Below, piece by piece: positions 1-4,277 of a stretch of 6,829 nt of DNA. Position numbers and translations under genes: made by a program. How positions within the stretch are numbered: position 1 is the first letter of the stretch; each line of letters begins with the position of its first letter. Origin of the DNA: CAXFCD01 sp964001155 (GTDB lineage Bacteria; Fidelibacterota; Marinisomatia; Marinisomatales; UBA1611). The stretch is taken from positions 1 through 6,829 of the forward strand of contig CAXFCD010000192.1 in NCBI GenBank assembly GCA_964001155.1, written 5' to 3'. The notes below the pieces were generated by a model. The model was not told the origin of the DNA. It was given only the letters and a program-made list of their open reading frames with translations, and ran no database searches.

Positions 1-98
1 GAGCTAATATGATTTGACATAAGATCATATACAAAGCTGGAAGGATGAAGTTATTTTTGAAATACTTCATTTTAGGTGATTTAATAAGTAATAATAAT
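1..98. other. AT-rich non-coding tail downstream of the minus-strand operon
   Basis: No convincing coding sequence lies here. The stretch holds two inverted repeats: 7-base arms ATATGAT/ATCATAT at 7-13 and 24-30, and a longer hairpin at 45-70 listed separately. It ends in a TAA/TTA-rich run at about 80-98, just after the stop of the last operon gene. It is most simply read as the 3' untranslated end of the minus-strand operon. Any gene further left is outside the window. Confidence 0.6.
45..73. terminator. Weak hairpin, possible transcript 3' end
   Basis: The arms ATGAAGT (45-51) and ACTTCAT (64-70) pair perfectly. The stem continues ATTT/AAAT after a single bulged T at 52, giving about 11 pairs with a 3-base loop. 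Read on the plus strand, a short T run (70-73) follows, as in a weak intrinsic terminator. Read on the minus strand, which is the direction of the adjacent operon, no T tract follows. Termination of the operon here is therefore only a possibility, and the stem is AT-rich and weak. Confidence 0.3.
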
Positions 99-1226
99 TT
101 AAAATTTTGGGCGCACGTCAATATGGACTATAGGATGTGTTGATGGCGACGTTAATGCATTCATCACTTCAAATTGGAGATTGAATTTTCGCTTTTTTCC
201 CTCAGTTCTTACATCAAGAATAGCGGTACCATGAGGCGGAATTGTTACCACATCTGTTGAATTATAAAAATCATATTGGCTTCGGTTTCTGAGCATAAAT
301 GGTGCATCTGAGTTATTCTTGATTTTTGTATGGGCAACAGTGGAATTGGGAATGTATGAAGATGATTCAATGGAAAGACAGGCTTCAATCAATGGATTTA
401 GATTTTTTTCTTTTCCAATTAATTTATCATTATACCAAACAACGGTTCGTCCTTTCCTTAATGCTCTTTTGACCGCCGGTTTCGTTTTTTCAGATGCAAA
501 AACAAGTGTCACCGGTCTGTGTCCACCTTCCGGAACTTTATATTGCCAATCAATCAATTCATGAATATCTGAAGTCCCTAAAATTGTCAAATTATAATCC
601 AAAGCGATTTGGAATGCATGGTCGGAATAGGTTGTATCATTCACCACTTCAATACCTTCCAACATTCCACTTTCGATCAAATCAACATGCATATCACTCA
701 GCGGGACATTTGCATCAGGAGATTGGGAAATCCAATATGGATGATTCCAAAAAATAAATGCATCTTGTTTCCGGGCTTCTTTGAATGCATCAATGGGATC
801 ATCCACCAGCAATTTATTGGCATCTTCGATAAAAATTGCATTGGCATGTCCCGGTGGCATATCGCGTGTAATCTCCGATCCATTGATGGCTAACACATCA
901 GAGTTTTTTGCAAAGTATGTTGCCCACTGAAATGCACGGTTTCTGTCAGGATGTGGGATATCATCTTTCCAGGGTTGGTATTCTAAATGTTCTGTTAGAG
1001 AAATAACGTCCACGCCATCTCTTTTGGCTTCATTGATTCTGATATTGGGCCAAACACTACCATCAGAAAAAACAGTATGAGTATGGAGATCACAAACAAG
1101 TGTCATAAATCCTGGGGCATCCGGAAATTTTATGGAGCGTCCGACGCCTCCGTGAGCAATTAAAAATGAAAAAATGAAAAAGAAAGGAAATAAAAGAAAC
1201 TTTTTCATTCTGTTATTGGGTTTCAT
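99..1226 (-). CDS. Secreted PHP-domain phosphodiesterase (Sb-PDE-like)
   Basis: The protein has 375 residues. A hydrophobic, Phe-rich signal sequence (about 8-25) precedes a complete PHP (polymerase and histidinol phosphatase) metal-hydrolase domain. Visible metal-site motifs are DLHTHT (46-51, H48 and H50), FSDGS (53-57, D55), SLTEHLEY (76-83, H80), GSEITRD (116-122, E118), PPGHANAIF (124-132, H127), WNHPYW (160-165, H162) and GTSDIH (217-222, D220 and H222). The set is intact, so the enzyme should be active with a multi-metal centre. Residues from about 275 to the end look like a C-terminal beta-sandwich. From memory, the whole pattern matches the Sb-PDE family of exported PHP phosphodiesterases common in Bacteroidota. 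The natural substrate is unknown, but a phosphodiester outside the cytoplasm is likely. It is the last gene of the operon. The ATG at 1226 overlaps the upstream gene by 14 bases. An ATG at 1208 (M7, MKKFLL) would give a more typical signal peptide starting 4 bases after the upstream stop. Neither has a strong Shine-Dalgarno sequence. Confidence 0.9.
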   Translation of the reverse strand: MKPNNRMKKFLLFPFFFIFSFLIAHGGVGRSIKFPDAPGFMTLVCDLHTHTVFSDGSVWPNIRINEAKRDGVDVISLTEHLEYQPWKDDIPHPDRNRAFQWATYFAKNSDVLAINGSEITRDMPPGHANAIFIEDANKLLVDDPIDAFKEARKQDAFIFWNHPYWISQSPDANVPLSDMHVDLIESGMLEGIEVVNDTTYSDHAFQIALDYNLTILGTSDIHELIDWQYKVPEGGHRPVTLVFASEKTKPAVKRALRKGRTVVWYNDKLIGKEKNLNPLIEACLSIESSSYIPNSTVAHTKIKNNSDAPFMLRNRSQYDFYNSTDVVTIPPHGTAILDVRTEGKKRKFNLQFEVMNALTSPSTHPIVHIDVRPKF

Positions 1227-2274
1227 CCCAATGAATATCCATGGTATGGTATTGGACTTTTCGGCCTTTCTTAATTGGAATAGTGAGGGTATAGTTTGCC
1301 GTTTGTCCTGGCTCTAAGGCTGTGTCGGCAATAACATTTGTGTCATAAACGATTCGGGAGCCTTTTACGAATATAGAATCCGTACCGGAGTTTGTTGTGG
1401 TTTGATCAAACAGATTTCCAATTACCCGCACAAAATCAGCACGGATTTCCCCAACATTTTTTACACGGCCGGAAAAAATTTGGCGGTCCGGATAATAATC
1501 AATAAATGGGTCTCCCAGGAAAATCACTTTGGGTGCAGGACGTTCAAACTCTTCCATCCGAACCACCATCTCCTTTTTCAATACCAATTTTCCAATCTGT
1601 GTTTGAAGAACCAAAGTTGAATCTGATTCTTCCAAAATATCACCGGTGACGACGGTTCCATTCTGAAGTTCGATTCGATGGTGAAACGCCGGAACAGAAA
1701 TTAAATCTAAAATTTTCCGATCCAGATTGGGCATGGTTTGGCTTTTCTCATATCCTTTCACCACACTTTTCAATGAATCAATTTCCGATTTCAATGCCTT
1801 GAGATTTGATTCATATTCGAAAAATGTTTCATCAAATTTTAATAGTGCTTTTGATGGCTGTTCTCGTTGCTGAGGTAAAAGGACAGACTCTTTATCGGCC
1901 TCTTCAATTGTCTCTTCAGCAGAAATTTCTACAGTTTCCTCCTCCGCAGCGTCTTCTTCAGTTTCAGCCTCTAAATAAATTGTCAACTCTAATTCAAGGT
2001 CGCTTTCTACAATTGTGAATTCAATTTCGCCTGTTCCTTCTTTTTTATGAAACCCATAAAGAGAATAGTCTCCCGGTTCAATTTTTTTGAATTTGAATTC
2101 ACCGCCTTTTTTCGATTTTGAACTTTTTACCTCTTCACCCTCCATATCAAAAATGGACAATTCAACTTTTTTGATGCCTTCACCTGTGGCGTTGCGTACC
2201 ACACCGGTGACACCAAATTTATCCTTTGCCATAAGCAAACTGATAAATGCCAATCCTGAAAGAAATCTAATCAT
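1213..2274 (-). CDS. Exported multidomain protein: CarboxypepD-reg, coiled coil, Sm-like, FxLYD-like
   Basis: The protein has 353 residues from the ATG at 2274. That start is preferred because GAGGG (2278-2282 on the complement) sits just upstream, and because it puts a signal peptide at the N terminus (MIRFLSGLAFISLLMA, cleavage likely after A16). A start at 2328 would add 18 polar residues and a 62-base overlap with the previous gene. Domains in order: a beta-sandwich of carboxypeptidase regulatory type (about 20-100, GVTGVVRN...GEFKFKKIEPGDYSLYG); a very acidic linker (102-129, 15 of 28 residues Asp/Glu); a predicted coiled coil (about 147-178); an Sm-like barrel motif (about 199-241, IELQNGTVVTGDILEESDST); and an FxLYD-like beta-sandwich (about 247-349, GRVKNVGEIRADFVRV...LEPGQTANYTL). 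No catalytic residues are seen, so a structural or adaptor role in the periplasm is an inference. It sits third in the operon, overlaps the HEAT lipoprotein by 8 bases, and is probably translationally coupled to it. Confidence 0.85.
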   Translation of the reverse strand: MIRFLSGLAFISLLMAKDKFGVTGVVRNATGEGIKKVELSIFDMEGEEVKSSKSKKGGEFKFKKIEPGDYSLYGFHKKEGTGEIEFTIVESDLELELTIYLEAETEEDAAEEETVEISAEETIEEADKESVLLPQQREQPSKALLKFDETFFEYESNLKALKSEIDSLKSVVKGYEKSQTMPNLDRKILDLISVPAFHHRIELQNGTVVTGDILEESDSTLVLQTQIGKLVLKKEMVVRMEEFERPAPKVIFLGDPFIDYYPDRQIFSGRVKNVGEIRADFVRVIGNLFDQTTTNSGTDSIFVKGSRIVYDTNVIADTALEPGQTANYTLTIPIKKGRKVQYHTMDIHWDETQ

Positions 2275-3400
2275 GTTCCCTCTTTGTATAATGCGCTTTG
2301 AAGGCCATACGTCGAACAGATTCCGCATTCTTTTTTTCTTCGCCTAAAGCATAAACAAGGTTGATGATATTATCATAATAAATGTAATTCTCCTTATTTT
2401 CCAGCATGGGTAAAAGTCCATCAATCACTGAAGGATCTTTAAATCCTGCAAGATTATCAATGGCTTTTTTGCGAATGTCCACTGGGTAATCAGCGCTCAT
2501 GGAGATTTCAATAACAGCTTTTTTCACTTCCGGATCATTGAACTCACCCAGAGCAGCCAACATGGTATTGAGCAAACTGTAATATTGAGATTTCCCCGTG
2601 TTGTAAGTGTTTAATAATGCAATAACGAGATTTTCCTCTTTCACGCCTTTCATGGTATTCAAGGCGAATTCCCGCACTTCTAAATTCGTATTTGGGTCAC
2701 CTAACAATTCCGCAAAAGCGATTGCCACATCATTTGGGTTTTTCTTCCCGAGGATTTCAACAGCTTTATTTCGAATTCCGATATTGACTTTGGGATCCTT
2801 GGCAATGGTTGTCAAAATTGGAATTACTTGATCATTGCCCAATGCACCTAAGGTTTCGGCCAACAAGCGTTCTGTCCGGGACATATTACTTTTAGCGACT
2901 TCGTACAAATCAAGCAAAGCAAGGATTTGATCTTTGGTTCGGACACGGTTCAGATTTTTCACAAGGGAAATATGAACCATATTGGTTCGTTCTTCCAATT
3001 TGTGCATGGCTTTCACCATGGATTCCGCCGCTTTTGGATTTTCGTTGAACATACCTAACATGTTAATTGATTCGTTCAGGAGCGTATAATCCACAGCAGT
3101 AGTAGTCCCCACCATTTTGCCGATAGACGTTAGAGCATTGGGGTGTTGTGTCTCTGCCAATGTTTTTCCAGCTGCAACCCTTGCTTTAATATTTTGCTCA
3201 GGGTCTTCATAGATTTGGATTAATTCATCCAATGCGAGGATATTTCCGTCCCGATAAGCACTTTTCAGCGTTTGGATATTATTCAAATAATCCAGATCAT
3301 CAGGATTGCCGATACTGGATTTTCCTAACAAATTCTTAATTGTTGAACATCCATTCAACAAGAAAAGTGCAATAATTCCGCTTAAAATGAGCCTATGCAT
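2267..3400 (-). CDS. HEAT-repeat lipoprotein
   Basis: The protein has 377 residues. It starts with a lipoprotein signal peptide: MHRL, a hydrophobic core, then the lipobox LLNGC with the lipidated cysteine at C18. Ser at +2 is compatible with outer-membrane sorting under the E. coli Lol rule, which may not hold in this lineage. The mature part is almost wholly alpha-helical solenoid. Recognisable HEAT helix-B motifs occur at KARVAAGKTLAE (72-83), RTERLLAETLGALG (175-188), IRNKAVEILG (209-218), VREFALNTMKG (242-252), LLNTMLAALGEF (276-287), IRKKAIDNLAGF (309-320) and IINLVYALGEE (345-355). I count about eight helical repeats. HEAT arrays bind other proteins and have no enzymatic activity, so this is likely an envelope scaffold or adaptor whose partner is unknown. 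A good Shine-Dalgarno sequence (GGGAG, complement of 3405-3409) lies 4 bases before the ATG. The start overlaps the end of the LpxH-like gene by 8 bases, and the stop overlaps the start of the next gene by 8 bases. Confidence 0.9.
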   Translation of the reverse strand: MHRLILSGIIALFLLNGCSTIKNLLGKSSIGNPDDLDYLNNIQTLKSAYRDGNILALDELIQIYEDPEQNIKARVAAGKTLAETQHPNALTSIGKMVGTTTAVDYTLLNESINMLGMFNENPKAAESMVKAMHKLEERTNMVHISLVKNLNRVRTKDQILALLDLYEVAKSNMSRTERLLAETLGALGNDQVIPILTTIAKDPKVNIGIRNKAVEILGKKNPNDVAIAFAELLGDPNTNLEVREFALNTMKGVKEENLVIALLNTYNTGKSQYYSLLNTMLAALGEFNDPEVKKAVIEISMSADYPVDIRKKAIDNLAGFKDPSVIDGLLPMLENKENYIYYDNIINLVYALGEEKKNAESVRRMAFKAHYTKREHD

Positions 3401-4133
3401 CGAGCTCCCATTGATGGAGTTTTAAGTCCATTCCATCATAAACAGCATAGGAGGGGCGGTGGAACCAATCCCCTAAAATGGCCAGTTTTCCTTCATTCAC
3501 GCTAAACATTTCACCCAAATGATAATGCCCGCAGACCATGTAATCAAAGCCATTATCGAAATGATTTTTTGCATAGTCCTGAAGTTCAATTCGTACATCC
3601 TCATTGAATTTCTCAGGATGTGTATCATGTCGACCGCTTCTTGAAATTGCATTGGCAATCTTGTATGCTATTGTGGGGTGGAGCCACCGAAACAGCCAAA
3701 TGAAAAATTTGGATCGAATCATTTTCTTTAATAATCGATAACCATGATCCCAACTCAAAAGTCCATCCCCATGGGTTAAGAAAAACTTTTTCCCGTTTAC
3801 ATCAATGATGGCATCGTCAAAATAGACTTGATCCATTATTTCATGCGTCATGAATTCCTGCACCCAATAATCATGATTTCCCAAGATGTAGTGGAGTTCC
3901 ACTCCGTCTTTTTTCATGTCTTTGGCTTTTTGGTAAAAATCGGTGTAAGATTTGGGAACGAGATCCGGATATTCGAAATAAAAGTCGAATAAATCGCCAA
4001 CAAAAAAACAAGTTCCGCCGGTTAGCCGGACTTGATCCAGCAATCGGTACAAACTTTCCCTTCGGTTTTTTTCTTCAGGGGATGTTCGTAATTTTAAATG
4101 AATGTCGGAAATAAAATAGAGGGGTGTCTTCAT
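3393..4133 (-). CDS. lpxH: LpxH-family metallophosphoesterase (UDP-2,3-diacylglucosamine diphosphatase-like)
   Basis: The protein has 246 residues, close to the roughly 240 of E. coli LpxH. It belongs to the calcineurin-like phosphoesterase fold. Metal-site motifs are SDIHL (9-13, D10 and H12), VGDLFDFY (45-52, D47), LGNHDYW (84-90, N86 and H87), THGDGL (120-125, H121) and CGHYHLGE (201-208, H203 and H205). This is a full dinuclear set matching LpxH in order and spacing. A basic, aromatic helical insert (about 126-165, with FFIWLFRWLHP) occupies the place of the LpxH lid that contacts the acyl chains and membrane. There is no signal peptide, so it acts in the cytoplasm at the inner membrane. 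LpxH removes UMP from UDP-2,3-diacylglucosamine to give lipid X in lipid A synthesis. One reservation is that it has GNHD where E. coli LpxH has GNRD, so it may be an LpxH2-like relative with another substrate. It is the first gene of the minus-strand operon. A weak AAGG about 16 bases upstream is the only Shine-Dalgarno candidate. Confidence 0.85.
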   Translation of the reverse strand: MKTPLYFISDIHLKLRTSPEEKNRRESLYRLLDQVRLTGGTCFFVGDLFDFYFEYPDLVPKSYTDFYQKAKDMKKDGVELHYILGNHDYWVQEFMTHEIMDQVYFDDAIIDVNGKKFFLTHGDGLLSWDHGYRLLKKMIRSKFFIWLFRWLHPTIAYKIANAISRSGRHDTHPEKFNEDVRIELQDYAKNHFDNGFDYMVCGHYHLGEMFSVNEGKLAILGDWFHRPSYAVYDGMDLKLHQWELDA

Positions 4134-4162
4134 GACGGGCGAAACTTACCTTTCACAAATTC

Positions 4163-4191
4163 TTGGAGCAAGGCTGGATGGAATAGATAAT
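4163..4191 (+). promoter_or_regulatory. Candidate sigma-70-type promoter for the plus-strand gene
   Basis: TTGGAG (4163-4168) is followed after 17 bases by GATAAT (4186-4191), which matches 5 of 6 bases of the -10 consensus. The -35 matches only 3 of 6. Transcription would begin near 4198, leaving a leader of about 80 bases before the ATG at 4278. Bacteroidota use a different promoter consensus (TTTG and TAnnTTTG), which I do not see here, so this reading depends on the lineage. Confidence 0.25.
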
Positions 4192-4211
4192 TACGTTATC
4201 GGAATTGTTGA

Positions 4212-4240
4212 ATTCTATGCTTATTTTTAGTTAACCTCAA
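4212..4240 (-). promoter_or_regulatory. Candidate sigma-70-type promoter for the four-gene operon
   Basis: Read on the minus strand, TTGAGG (complement of 4235-4240, 4 of 6 matches to the -35 consensus) is followed after exactly 17 bases by TAGAAT (complement of 4212-4217, 5 of 6 matches to the -10). Transcription would begin near 4205, about 70 bases before the ATG of the LpxH-like gene at 4133. This is the best promoter match in the window, but it is only a consensus match. Confidence 0.4.
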
Positions 4241-4277
4241 GGAACTATCGTCCCAAAGAGACGTAAATTTTAGACTC

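Larger units (their letters stand above)
4134..4277. promoter_or_regulatory. Divergent intergenic region between the operon and the barrel-protease gene
   Basis: This 144-base region has no coding potential and must hold the start signals for both transcription units. A candidate promoter for each direction is listed separately. A short inverted repeat, GATAA-ttacg-TTATC (4186-4200), lies between them. Upstream of the plus-strand ATG the reading frame closes at a TGA at 4209, with no other ATG or GTG start before 4278. No riboswitch or attenuator structure is evident. Confidence 0.6.

Noticed and set aside
7..30. Inverted repeat ATATGAT-n10-ATCATAT as a terminator or operator
   Set aside because: The arms are AT-rich with a 10-base loop and no following T tract, and no gene start is in view to give it an operator role.
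319..893. Three short plus-strand open frames (from 319, 494 and 609)
   Set aside because: All are antisense to the PHP phosphodiesterase, whose full motif set fixes the coding strand. Their compositions are low-information.
1888..1971. Glu-rich stretch as a low-complexity or repeat artefact
   Set aside because: It is only biased composition in a linker. The DNA is not a tandem repeat, and the frame continues into clear domains on both sides.
2275..2328. Longer N terminus for the multidomain exported protein, starting at 2328
   Set aside because: It adds 18 polar residues before the signal peptide, overlaps the HEAT gene by 62 bases and has no better ribosome binding site. The ATG at 2274 has GAGGG upstream and the same 8-base overlap as the neighbouring junction.
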